Notes under the pieces: generated by a model
Seen by the model: the letters and a program-made list of their open reading frames with translations, nothing else
Told to the model about the DNA's origin: nothing
Database searches by the model: none
Assembly: GCF_015689195.1 (NCBI RefSeq)
Contig: NZ_CP065044.1
Location: 2,418,001 to 2,482,000 of the forward strand
Direction: 5' to 3'
Length of the DNA stretch: 64,000 bases
Source of the DNA: Pectobacterium aroidearum
GTDB lineage: Bacteria > Pseudomonadota > Gammaproteobacteria > Enterobacterales > Enterobacteriaceae
Program-made: the position numbers and the translations under genes
In this document: in pieces, positions 9,241-18,969 of the stretch
How positions within the stretch are numbered: the stretch's first letter is position 1
How the letters are laid out: each line of letters opens with the position of its first letter

Positions 9241-9831
9241 TTACCAGTCAATGCCTTGCTGTGCCTGAATCCCGTTATCAAACGCATGTTTGACAGGGCG
9301 CATTTCCGTCACGGTATCGGCCATTTCCAGCAAATCACGATGGCAACCACGACCAGTAATAATGACCGTTTGTCCGGCAGGGCGCTGCTTCAGTGCAGTG
9401 ACAACGTCACTTAAATCCAGATAGTCATAACTAATCATATACGTCAGTTCGTCTAACACGACGAGATCAAGCTGTGTATCGGCCAGCATTCGTTTGCCAT
9501 GCTGCCAGACATGCTGCGCTGCTTCCGTATCCGTTTGACGGTTCTGCGTCTCCCAGGTAAAGCCGGTCGACATGACCTGAAATTCCACGCCGTGCTGTTG
9601 CAACAGGTTCTTCTCACCGTTTGGCCATTCGCCTTTGATAAACTGGATCACGCCTGCTCGTAATCCGTGGCCGATTGCCCGCGTGACGGTGCCAAACGCG
9701 GCCGTGGTTTTTCCTTTCCCGTTACCGGTGAAGACAATCAGGATACCGCGCGTTTCATTTGCGGCGGCAATACGGGTGTCGACCTTTTCTTTCAGGCGTT
9801 GCTGGCGCTGCTGGTGGCGTTCATCGCTCAT
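9241..9831 (-). CDS. btuR: Cob(I)yrinic acid a,c-diamide adenosyltransferase
   Basis: BtuR (CobO/CobA type) transfers the adenosyl group of ATP to cob(I)alamin during B12 synthesis and salvage. The 196-residue product has the unusual P-loop GNGKGKTTAAFG near residue 36, the segments VIQFIKGEW and VVLDELTYMISYDYLD, and the TGRGCHRDLLEMAD signature near residue 158. It sits 18 bases downstream of yciK in the same direction, as in E. coli. Confidence 0.95.
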   Translation of the reverse strand: MSDERHQQRQQRLKEKVDTRIAAANETRGILIVFTGNGKGKTTAAFGTVTRAIGHGLRAGVIQFIKGEWPNGEKNLLQQHGVEFQVMSTGFTWETQNRQTDTEAAQHVWQHGKRMLADTQLDLVVLDELTYMISYDYLDLSDVVTALKQRPAGQTVIITGRGCHRDLLEMADTVTEMRPVKHAFDNGIQAQQGIDW

Positions 9832-9849
9832 CGTACGTGTTCTGCTCTC

Positions 9850-10611
9850 TTATTCGGCTGGACCGGCTTTTCTGCCCGGCTGTGCGTCAAAACTCATCCC
9901 CGTCTTGCGGCGGCTGTCATCACCCATCAGATAAAGATACAGCGGCATAATATCTGCTGGCGTTTTCAGCCTCATCGGATCTTCATTGGGGAACGCCGAT
10001 GCACGCATTCCCGTACGCGTTCCGCCGGGGTTAATACAATTCACGCGCAGGTTTTGTGAGCGATATTCTTCTGCCAGTACTTGCATCAGGCCTTCTGTCG
10101 CGAACTTGGATACGGAGTAAGCTCCCCAGCCAGCTCGACCTTCGCGACCTACGCTCGAACTGGTGAAAACCAGAGACGCGCAAGATGATTTCAATAACAG
10201 CGGCAGCAGCGCCTGTGTCAGCATGAAGGTGGCGTTGACGTTAACCTGCATAACCTGATGCCAGATCTCTGGCGTTTGCTGTGTGATAGGCACGATTTCC
10301 CCGAGCAGCCCGGCGTTGTGAAGAACACCGTCCAGATGCGGTACAACCTGTGCCAGTTCGTCAGCCAGTTGAAAGCACTGTGCGGAGGATAAGGCCAGCA
10401 TATCGCAGACCACAACGTGTGCTGGCGTACCGTGTTCCTGCTCGATTTGCTGTTTAACCGCCTGAAGTTTACTTTCTGTTCGTCCTAATAAAATGACGTG
10501 TGCCCCGTAGCGAGCGTAGGTCAACGCGGCTTCCCGGCCAATGCCGTCACCGGCACCAGTGATCAGAATGATGCGGTTTTGCAGTAAATCGATTTTAGGC
10601 TGGTAATGCAC
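9850..10611 (-). CDS. yciK: YciK, short-chain dehydrogenase/reductase
   Basis: This is a 253-residue classical SDR oxidoreductase of unassigned substrate. The dinucleotide-binding motif TGAGDGIG is at about 19-26, NAG at about 98-100, the catalytic Ser is in VFTSSSVG and the YxxxK pair is in YSVSK. It is co-directional with btuR, conserved across Enterobacterales next to btuR and sohB. Confidence 0.93.
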   Translation of the reverse strand: MHYQPKIDLLQNRIILITGAGDGIGREAALTYARYGAHVILLGRTESKLQAVKQQIEQEHGTPAHVVVCDMLALSSAQCFQLADELAQVVPHLDGVLHNAGLLGEIVPITQQTPEIWHQVMQVNVNATFMLTQALLPLLLKSSCASLVFTSSSVGREGRAGWGAYSVSKFATEGLMQVLAEEYRSQNLRVNCINPGGTRTGMRASAFPNEDPMRLKTPADIMPLYLYLMGDDSRRKTGMSFDAQPGRKAGPAE

Positions 10612-10968
10612 AATGAATTCCTCTTGCCGTGGCGCAAAACAGCCACGCTTCAGATAATGAACCTGCCATTGAGTGTCGGCACGGCGAGATGTATCGGGGC
10701 GTACCGCTCAGAACGCCAGATGACGGCGCATCCGGGCAGGGTGAATGGGGGTGTTATGCCTCAAATGTCGTACGTTTTCAATGAGACTGTCTCTATTTAT
10801 CCCTGTGCTGTTGTAAAAATCAGCAATAGGCATAAAAAACGCAGGAATAACATCGCCATATTGCGTGCCATCAGTTAGGTTATAGGAAGGGTATGGCGCA
10901 CGACGTCAATGCCACGGTTGGTGAGTAAACCAACATTAATTAATACGCAGTCAATGAGGACGGTGTTT
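10612..10968. other. yciK-sohB divergent intergenic region
   Basis: This stretch of about 357 bases must hold the divergent promoters of yciK and sohB. A 90-codon open frame at 10606-10878 has no recognisable features, overlaps the yciK start and is most likely chance. I see no hairpin or repeat of note. Confidence 0.5.
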
Positions 10969-12015
10969 GTGGAATTACTTTCTCTGTACGGTTTATTCCT
11001 GGCTAAGGTACTCACTATCGTGGTGGCTATTGGTGCGTTAGTCGTTCTGGCATTCGGGATGACGCAGCGTAAGCGCCAGCATAAAGGTGAGTTGCAGGTC
11101 ACGAATCTGGGCGAGCAATATCAGGAAATGCAGCGCGAAATGCAGACTGCCTGTATGAGCGACACCGAACGTAAGCTGCTATCGAAACAAGAAAAGAAGA
11201 AAGACAAAGAAACCGCGAAACAAGATAAACAGCGCGCCAAACGTGGTGAAGAGAAAAGTGTCAAACCGTGCCTGTACGTTCTCGATTTCAACGGCAGTAT
11301 GGATGCGGGCGAGGTCAGTTCACTGCGCGAAGAGATTTCCGCCGTACTGGCTGTCGCGAAGCCGCAGGATGAAGTGCTGTTGCGTCTCGAAAGCCCCGGT
11401 GGTGTGGTGCACGGCTATGGGCTAGCGGCTTCGCAATTACAACGTTTACGTCAGGGCGGTGTGCGTTTGACCGTAGCCGTGGATAAAGTGGCTGCCAGCG
11501 GTGGTTATATGATGGCCTGCGTGGCTGACCGTATTGTAGCGGCTCCTTTTGCGATTGTGGGTTCTATTGGTGTCGTGGCACAAATTCCCAATTTCCACCG
11601 TTTGCTGAAAAACAAAGACATTGATGTTGAGCTGCACACCGCCGGTGAATTCAAGCGTACGTTGACGCTGTTTGGTGAGAATACCGAACAAGGCCGTGAG
11701 AAATTTCGCGAAGATCTGAATGTCACGCATACGCTGTTTAAGGATTTTGTGCAGCAGATGCGCCCTTCGTTGGATATTGATTCGGTTGCGACAGGAGAGC
11801 ACTGGTTTGGCACGCAGGCGAAAGATCTGGGATTGATTGACGCCATTGGCACCAGTGACGATCTGCTGATTGCTGAAATGGCCAGCCATGAAGTATTAAG
11901 TGTGCGTTATACGCGCCGTAAACGCCTGTTGGATCGCCTGACGGGCAGCGCTGGGGATACGGCAGAACGACTGATGCTGCGCTGGTGGCAACGTGGTTCA
12001 AAGCCCCTGTTGTAA
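10969..12015 (+). CDS. sohB: SohB, inner-membrane serine protease of the S49 family
   Basis: SohB is a signal-peptide-peptidase-A-like protease found as a multicopy suppressor of htrA loss. The 348-residue product starts with a membrane anchor (VELLSLYGLFLAKVLTIVVA) and a Lys-rich linker (about 65-105). The S49 domain follows, with the serine nucleophile in DKVAASGGYMMA and the downstream lysine in TAGEFKRTLT. I chose the GTG at 10969 because GAGGA lies eight bases upstream and the E. coli protein begins at the same point; upstream ATGs at 10909 and 10954 lack conservation. Confidence 0.93.
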   Translation: MELLSLYGLFLAKVLTIVVAIGALVVLAFGMTQRKRQHKGELQVTNLGEQYQEMQREMQTACMSDTERKLLSKQEKKKDKETAKQDKQRAKRGEEKSVKPCLYVLDFNGSMDAGEVSSLREEISAVLAVAKPQDEVLLRLESPGGVVHGYGLAASQLQRLRQGGVRLTVAVDKVAASGGYMMACVADRIVAAPFAIVGSIGVVAQIPNFHRLLKNKDIDVELHTAGEFKRTLTLFGENTEQGREKFREDLNVTHTLFKDFVQQMRPSLDIDSVATGEHWFGTQAKDLGLIDAIGTSDDLLIAEMASHEVLSVRYTRRKRLLDRLTGSAGDTAERLMLRWWQRGSKPLL

Positions 12016-12040
12016 TCGCTCCAGTTAAGCACTACACGAT

Positions 12041-12072
12041 CAAATGCCCGCAGTTCGCGGGCATTTGCTTTT
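12041..12072. terminator. Bidirectional terminator between sohB and yciN
   Basis: An 11-bp perfect stem (12041-12051 with 12057-12067, core GCCCGC/GCGGGC) with loop AGTTC is followed by CTTTT on the plus strand. A-rich flanks let it act for both convergent genes. Confidence 0.85.
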
Positions 12073-12340
12073 AATCAATCAGATAATATTTTTCGGATAA
12101 AACATGTGCAAGATGCTTGAACATGTTAAATACCGCAGTGCTTTTTAAGGTTGGCATTCCATTCTCATCGAGAAAAAACTCACCGCGAAAAACCAGCACG
12201 CCGTTTTTTTGTTCTACGCTATCAGCGACCATGCCATGCAAATAGTCATCGTGATGTTTAATGATGTCATTGGCTTCAACTAATAAGCTCTGGCGGTCAA
12301 TAGGACGCTTTTCTTCGTTAACCTGATGTTCAGGTGACAT
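12071..12340 (-). CDS. yciN: YciN, small DUF2498 protein
   Basis: This 89-residue cytoplasmic protein of unknown role matches E. coli YciN, especially [19 protein letters not shown] and the C-terminal segment [21 protein letters not shown] start at the ATG at 12340, preceded by AGGAGT at good spacing; the longer open frame to 12388 adds unconserved residues. It is convergent with sohB and divergent from topA. Confidence 0.92.
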   Translation of the reverse strand: MSPEHQVNEEKRPIDRQSLLVEANDIIKHHDDYLHGMVADSVEQKNGVLVFRGEFFLDENGMPTLKSTAVFNMFKHLAHVLSEKYYLID

Positions 12341-12745
12341 GATTCTTACTCCTGTACTCACCCTTGAAAAGGGGGTAGTTGCACGCAATCTACAATGCGC
12401 GGTCTATCAACGGAATGCGATTTATTAACGACGTTACTTCGAAAACCGATACCGCTATTTCAACAATCAATAGGGCTATTTCAAATAGTCGCATCAAGGG
12501 AAAGGGTACTGCGATACGGTTTCAGCGTAAAGGGTAGATTATAATGCAAATGGGCTACATTTTAGGGGCTTACCTGCCGATATTCCGTATGGCAGGAAGC
12601 GGATAAAACCGGATTTCCATGCTAATTAGGTTGCGTGGCAGTATTTATCAGGTAGAGTGTGGGATTTTGCGCAGTCAGTAGAATCCGCTCTGGATGCCCC
12701 GAAAAATATCTGATTTTCAGAAGAATTCAGCAGGTAATAGTACAT
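12341..12745. promoter_or_regulatory. topA upstream region
   Basis: About 405 bases separate divergent yciN and topA. In E. coli topA is driven by several promoters that respond to supercoiling and Fis, and a region of this size is consistent with that. I see A/T-rich -10-like stretches (for example TATAAT-like bases near 12539) but cannot assign start sites by eye. No repeats or ORFs worth calling. Confidence 0.5.
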
Positions 12746-15346
12746 ATGGGTAAAGCTCTCGTTATCGTCGAGTCCCCGGCAAAAGCCAAAACGATCAATA
12801 AGTATTTAGGCAATGACTACGTGGTGAAATCCAGCGTCGGTCATGTACGCGATTTGCCGACGAGTGGCTCAGTCAGTAAAAAGAGCGCGGACTCAACGAC
12901 TAAAGATAAAACGAAAAAGAAAGTCAAAAAGGATGAAAAATCCGCGCTGGTTAATCGTATGGGCGTCGACCCTTACCATGGCTGGCAAGCCAACTACGAA
13001 ATACTGCCGGGTAAGGAGAAGGTTGTCTCCGAATTAAAAACGCTGGCGGAAAATGCCGACCACATCTATCTCGCAACCGACCTTGACCGCGAAGGGGAAG
13101 CCATTGCCTGGCACCTGCGGGAAATCATTGGTGGTGAAGATGAGCGTTTCAGTCGCGTGGTGTTTAACGAAATCACGAAAAATGCCATTAAACAGGCGTT
13201 TGAAAAGCCAGACACGTTGAATATTGATCGCGTTAATGCACAGCAGGCGCGTCGGTTTATGGATCGCGTGGTGGGTTACATGGTATCCCCGCTGCTGTGG
13301 AAAAAAATCGCCCGCGGCCTGTCTGCCGGACGCGTGCAGTCGGTTGCGGTTCGCCTGATTGTCGATCGCGAACGCGAGATCAAGGCGTTTGTGCCGGAAG
13401 AATATTGGGAACTGCACGCCGATTTGCTGGCAGGCAGCGATATTCAACTGCAAATGCAGGTAACGCACCATAGCGGCAAGCCGTTTAAACCGGTTAATAA
13501 AGAACAAACACAGGCTGCGGTTAGCCTGCTTGAAAACGCCCGCTATGTGGTTGCCGATCGTGAAGATAAACCGACCAGCAGCAAACCGGGCGCGCCGTTC
13601 ATTACCTCAACGCTGCAACAGGCCGCCAGTACACGCCTTGGCTTTGGCGTGAAAAAAACCATGATGATGGCACAGCGTCTGTATGAAGCGGGCTACATCA
13701 CTTACATGCGTACTGACTCAACGAACCTCAGTCAGGATGCCTTGACGATGGTGCGTGGCTATATTGGCGAAGAATTCGGCAAACGTTATCTGCCCGAATC
13801 TGCGAACCTTTACAGCAGCAAAGAAAACTCTCAAGAAGCGCACGAAGCAATTCGTCCTTCCGATGTTGGCGTGCTGGCCGACAGCCTGAAAGATATGGAA
13901 ACCGATGCGCAGAAGTTGTATCAGTTGATTTGGCGTCAGTTCGTCGCCTGTCAAATGACACCTGCGCAATACGATTCCACCACGTTAATCGTGGAAGCGG
14001 CCGATTATCAACTGCGTGCGAAAGGCCGTACGCTGCGTTTCGATGGTTGGACGAAAGTCATGCCTGCGCTGCGTAAAAATGATGAAGATCGCACGCTGCC
14101 AACCGTGGCGGTGGGCGAAGCGCTGTCACTGCAGAAACTGCTGCCTGGACAACACTTCACTAAACCGCCTGCACGTTACAGCGATGCATCACTGGTTAAA
14201 GAACTGGAAAAACGCGGTATTGGTCGACCTTCTACCTACGCGTCTATTATTTCAACCATTCAGGATCGCGGCTATGTTCGAGTGGAGAACCGCCGTTTCT
14301 ACGCCGAGAAGATGGGCGAAATCGTTACCGATCGGCTGGAAGAAAACTTCCGCGAATTGATGAATTACGATTTCACCGCGCGGATGGAAAGCCGTCTCGA
14401 TCAGGTCGCCAATAATCAGGCGGAATGGAAAGCGGTGTTGGATGAGTTCTTCAACGAATTCAGCCAGCAGTTGGAAAAGGCAGAGCAGGATCCGGAAGAA
14501 GGCGGCATGCGTCCCAATGCGATGGTGTTGACCAGCATTGACTGTCCGACGTGCTCTCGCAAAATGGGGATTCGTACTGCCAGCACCGGGGTGTTTCTGG
14601 GCTGTTCCGGTTATGCACTGTCGCCGAAAGAGCGCTGCAAAACCACGATCAACCTGATACCGGAAAACGAAGTGCTGAACGTGTTGGAAGGCGATGATGC
14701 TGAAACCAACGCGCTGCGTGCCCGTCGTCGCTGTGAAAAATGTGGTACGGCGATGGACAGCTACCTGATTGATAATCAGCGCAAGCTGCACGTTTGCGGG
14801 AATAACCCAGCCTGTGACGGGTATGAGATCGAAACCGGCGAGTTCCGCATCAAAGGCTATGATGGCCCGATTGTTGAGTGCGAAAAGTGTGGTTCCGAGA
14901 TGCATCTCAAAATGGGACGCTTCGGTAAGTACATGGCGTGCACCAGCGAGACGTGTACTAACACGCGTAAGATCTTGCGTAATGGCGATGTTGCGCCACC
15001 GAAGGAAGATCCGGTGCCGTTGCCTGAGCTGCCTTGCGAGAAGTCCGATGCTTATTTCGTGTTGCGTGACGGTGCAGCAGGGGTGTTCCTTGCCGCTAAT
15101 ACGTTCCCGAAATCTCGTGAAACGCGGGCACCGCTGGTAGAAGAATTAGTGCGCTTCAAGGATCGTCTGCCGGAAAAACTGCGCTATTTGGCGGAAGCGC
15201 CAGTGGTCGATAAAGATGGCAACAAGACGCAGGTGCGTTTCAGCCGTAAGACCAAACAGCAATATGTCTCGTCAGAAAAAGACGGCAAGGCAACGGGCTG
15301 GTCAGCGTTTTATATCGATGGCAAATGGGTTGAAGGCAAGAAGTAA
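12746..15346 (+). CDS. topA: DNA topoisomerase I
   Basis: This type IA topoisomerase relaxes negative supercoils. The product is 866 residues (E. coli 865). It has the Toprim domain ([13 protein letters not shown] at the start, [13 protein letters not shown] near 112), the catalytic Tyr in [12 protein letters not shown] near 319, and three C-terminal four-cysteine zinc ribbons beginning [18 protein letters not shown] and CEKCGSEMH, followed by a basic tail. The ATG at 12746 corresponds to the E. coli start; the open frame extends 29 codons upstream without conservation. Confidence 0.97.
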   Translation: MGKALVIVESPAKAKTINKYLGNDYVVKSSVGHVRDLPTSGSVSKKSADSTTKDKTKKKVKKDEKSALVNRMGVDPYHGWQANYEILPGKEKVVSELKTLAENADHIYLATDLDREGEAIAWHLREIIGGEDERFSRVVFNEITKNAIKQAFEKPDTLNIDRVNAQQARRFMDRVVGYMVSPLLWKKIARGLSAGRVQSVAVRLIVDREREIKAFVPEEYWELHADLLAGSDIQLQMQVTHHSGKPFKPVNKEQTQAAVSLLENARYVVADREDKPTSSKPGAPFITSTLQQAASTRLGFGVKKTMMMAQRLYEAGYITYMRTDSTNLSQDALTMVRGYIGEEFGKRYLPESANLYSSKENSQEAHEAIRPSDVGVLADSLKDMETDAQKLYQLIWRQFVACQMTPAQYDSTTLIVEAADYQLRAKGRTLRFDGWTKVMPALRKNDEDRTLPTVAVGEALSLQKLLPGQHFTKPPARYSDASLVKELEKRGIGRPSTYASIISTIQDRGYVRVENRRFYAEKMGEIVTDRLEENFRELMNYDFTARMESRLDQVANNQAEWKAVLDEFFNEFSQQLEKAEQDPEEGGMRPNAMVLTSIDCPTCSRKMGIRTASTGVFLGCSGYALSPKERCKTTINLIPENEVLNVLEGDDAETNALRARRRCEKCGTAMDSYLIDNQRKLHVCGNNPACDGYEIETGEFRIKGYDGPIVECEKCGSEMHLKMGRFGKYMACTSETCTNTRKILRNGDVAPPKEDPVPLPELPCEKSDAYFVLRDGAAGVFLAANTFPKSRETRAPLVEELVRFKDRLPEKLRYLAEAPVVDKDGNKTQVRFSRKTKQQYVSSEKDGKATGWSAFYIDGKWVEGKK

Positions 15347-15401
15347 CCACCTTCTGCCATCTTACGCATAATCCCGTTATGTGTGAGCAATAGCGACATC
15401 A

Positions 15402-15425
15402 AGCCAGCCGCAAGGCTGGCTTTTT
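15402..15425 (+). terminator. topA terminator
   Basis: An 8-bp stem (AGCCAGCC paired with GGCTGGCT) with GCAA loop is followed by five T bases, about 55 bases after the topA stop. Confidence 0.9.
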
Positions 15426-16700
<1,275 letters not shown>

Positions 16701-16728
16701 GCGTCATTCAGGGCGGATAAACCAACGT

Positions 16729-16757
16729 AAAAAAGCCAGACATTGTCTGGCTTTTTA
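16729..16757. terminator. Bidirectional terminator between cysB and dtpA
   Basis: A 10-bp perfect stem (16731-16740 with 16746-16755, AAAAGCCAGA / TCTGGCTTTT) surrounds loop CATTG. Its A and T flanks suit both convergent genes. A second hairpin (GCACCTCAC / GTGAGGTGC, about 16788-16819) lies closer to dtpA. Confidence 0.88.
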
Positions 16758-16829
16758 TCATTTATATCATCAAACGCTTTGCTCATCGCACCTCACACGT
16801 TCATTGGCGTGAGGTGCTCAGGCTGGTTA

Positions 16830-18350
16830 TCAGGCGGATGCTGTCGTAGTGGCGGCGTCCGCAGGAACGTCGGTAGCGACATCTTGCGTCATGCGCGTCA
16901 GTTTTGGCGCGGTCAGCAGCATTAGAACGGCGATGATGCCCGTAACGATACCAATCTGCATGAAGACATTGCTGTAAACCTCAAGGGATACGTGCGGGTC
17001 TACGACGTTCTCAGGCACGGCCATCATGTTAGCGACGTAGCCTGCGATAATGGCGGCACCCGCTGATGTCAGGAACCAGGCACCCATGATGAAGCCCATC
17101 AGGCGCTGTGGCACCAATTGAGCGACCATCGCCAGCCCCAGACCGGAAATCATTAATTCCCCGATACTTTGCAGGCCATAGCAGAGGATCAGCCAGTTAA
17201 CGGACACGATACCCTGTTCGTTTGCCATGCTGGCGCCCCACGGCAGTACCAGGAACGCGCCGGAGCACAGCACCATACCAATCGCAAACTTGTGCGCCAT
17301 CGGCAGTTGGTCGCCCATTTTGTTGTAAACCGCAGCCAGAAGCGGGCTGGCAACCATGATCCAGAATGGGTTGAGTGCCTGATACTGCTCCGGCTCAAAG
17401 GCAAAACCTAAAATAGAGTGCTCAACGTTGCGAATCGCAAAGAAGTTCAGCGATGTTGGCATCTGGTTGTACAACACAAAGAAGACCACGGCCTCCAGCA
17501 TGAGCAGAAGCGCAACGATCATTTTCCGGCGTTCAGCACCGCTCACCGCCAGCATTTCTTTGATGAAGATGGCGACAACGGCCAGTGAAATGATGGTCAG
17601 AATCCAACGGGCAACGCCCTGATTGTGCAGCAGCCAGGTGGAGAGCGCGACCAGCACCACGATACCCGCGAGGGTAATGACCAATTTTTTCAGGTTGATT
17701 GGTTGGAAATCTGGCTGAGAACCTTGTGTGCTAACCCACTTACGGCAGAACATGAAGTTAACCAGCGTCAGAATCATACCGACTACGCTCAGGGAGAAGG
17801 CAACGCTCCAGCCATAGTTCGCTGCAAGCACCGGCGTTGCCAGCATAGAGAAGAAGGAACCAATGTTCACCGCCATGTAGTACATGGTGAAGGCGCCATC
17901 CAGACGTGGATCGTCCTTCGCATAGCAGGTAGACAGCAGGGCTGACGGGTTGGCTTTAAACAATCCGTTACCGACGGCAATGGTTGCCATACCGATATAA
18001 ACCCACGCCACGCTGTGGCCTGAATAGGCAATCATGGTGTAACCGATCGCCAGCACGATAGCACCCAGCACGATCACACGTTTGGTGCCGAGGACCTTAT
18101 CACCCAGCCAGCCGCCAATAGCGACGAAACCGTATACCAGCGCGCTGAACGAGGAGAAAAGGGTGATGGAGTCGGTTTCGGACATGCCCAGCATTTTGAC
18201 CAGATAAACGGCCATGATGCCTTGCAGGCCGTAGTAACCAAAACGCTCCCACAGCTCAATGCTAAAGATGAGATAAAACGCTTTTGGTTGTTTGAAAGCG
18301 TTCATGCTGACGCTTTCGGTAGATTCGCTGTTGTTGTTTGCTGTTGACAC
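16830..18350 (-). CDS. dtpA: Dipeptide/tripeptide permease A
   Basis: DtpA (TppB/YdgR) is a proton-coupled di- and tripeptide importer of the POT/PTR2 family. The 506-residue protein has the family proton-coupling motif in [12 protein letters not shown] (ExxER), [13 protein letters not shown], and the second signature [13 protein letters not shown]. Hydrophobicity fits 14 membrane helices. It is nearly colinear with the E. coli protein. In E. coli it lies directly after nth; here the methyltransferase fusion gene sits between them. Confidence 0.95.
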   Translation of the reverse strand: MSTANNNSESTESVSMNAFKQPKAFYLIFSIELWERFGYYGLQGIMAVYLVKMLGMSETDSITLFSSFSALVYGFVAIGGWLGDKVLGTKRVIVLGAIVLAIGYTMIAYSGHSVAWVYIGMATIAVGNGLFKANPSALLSTCYAKDDPRLDGAFTMYYMAVNIGSFFSMLATPVLAANYGWSVAFSLSVVGMILTLVNFMFCRKWVSTQGSQPDFQPINLKKLVITLAGIVVLVALSTWLLHNQGVARWILTIISLAVVAIFIKEMLAVSGAERRKMIVALLLMLEAVVFFVLYNQMPTSLNFFAIRNVEHSILGFAFEPEQYQALNPFWIMVASPLLAAVYNKMGDQLPMAHKFAIGMVLCSGAFLVLPWGASMANEQGIVSVNWLILCYGLQSIGELMISGLGLAMVAQLVPQRLMGFIMGAWFLTSAGAAIIAGYVANMMAVPENVVDPHVSLEVYSNVFMQIGIVTGIIAVLMLLTAPKLTRMTQDVATDVPADAATTTASA

Positions 18351-18969
18351 AAAGACCTCTGATTTTACATATCTCGTTTTTTTTAACGAGAAAATAACAA
18401 GAGTGAAACAGTGAAACTGCGTCCTCTTTTCATTGTTATGGGGAGGAAAAACGGCGTTATATTGACGTTATTTTACGGACAGGCAAGCTTTTTGACATGT
18501 TTTGTTACAAGTGGGTTTTGTTACGGGATAAAACCATAAATCAAATGTTATGCAGAGTTTAATTTCATATCTTGCTTTCACTTCAAATTATTATCTCGGT
18601 TTTACGTTTTTGTTTTCCCGTGAAGGGATATAATCTGCCTTTTAGTTAAAACCAAGACAATATCATTAACTATGAATGAATATGCGGTTTAATCTTTTGC
18701 ATATTACTAAATATGCAGTGAGTATAAAAATCGATCAAATGCACGTAATAAGATGAATATAGGGATAATCACTCTAAGTGACTTTCAATCACTAAATTTT
18801 CTATTAAAAATAACTTATTAGCCTTAAATAGTGGTTATGTGTGTTTTTATACAGGCTTTTTGATAGAAGAATATGCTACAACATAGGATTTGGGGAGCAG
18901 CGAAACAGTAACCGCAGTTAAGCGGTTACTTTAAATAGCCATTAAATTAAATATTAATGTGCTACGCCA
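18351..18969. other. 619-bp AT-rich gap upstream of dtpA
   Basis: This is the largest non-coding stretch in the window. Its right part (about 18600-18870) is conspicuously AT-rich. The side near 18351-18550 should contain the dtpA promoter. A 9-bp perfect hairpin at 18907-18930 (AGTAACCGC / GCGGTTACT, loop AGTTAA) lies just after the stop of the fusion gene and may be its terminator. I see no open frame, RNA gene or inverted-repeat element. The compositional break is consistent with insertion of the neighbouring gene by transfer. Confidence 0.5.
18907..18930 (-). terminator. Probable terminator of the methyltransferase-PLP fusion gene
   Basis: A 9-bp perfect stem lies 40 bases past the stop codon on the minus strand. 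Only a short T run (GTTTCG) follows it, so the terminator call is tentative. Confidence 0.5.

Noticed and set aside
10606..10878. 90-codon open frame between yciK and sohB
   Set aside because: No recognised motif, no convincing ribosome-binding site, overlaps the start of yciK, and lies in a region expected to hold two promoters.
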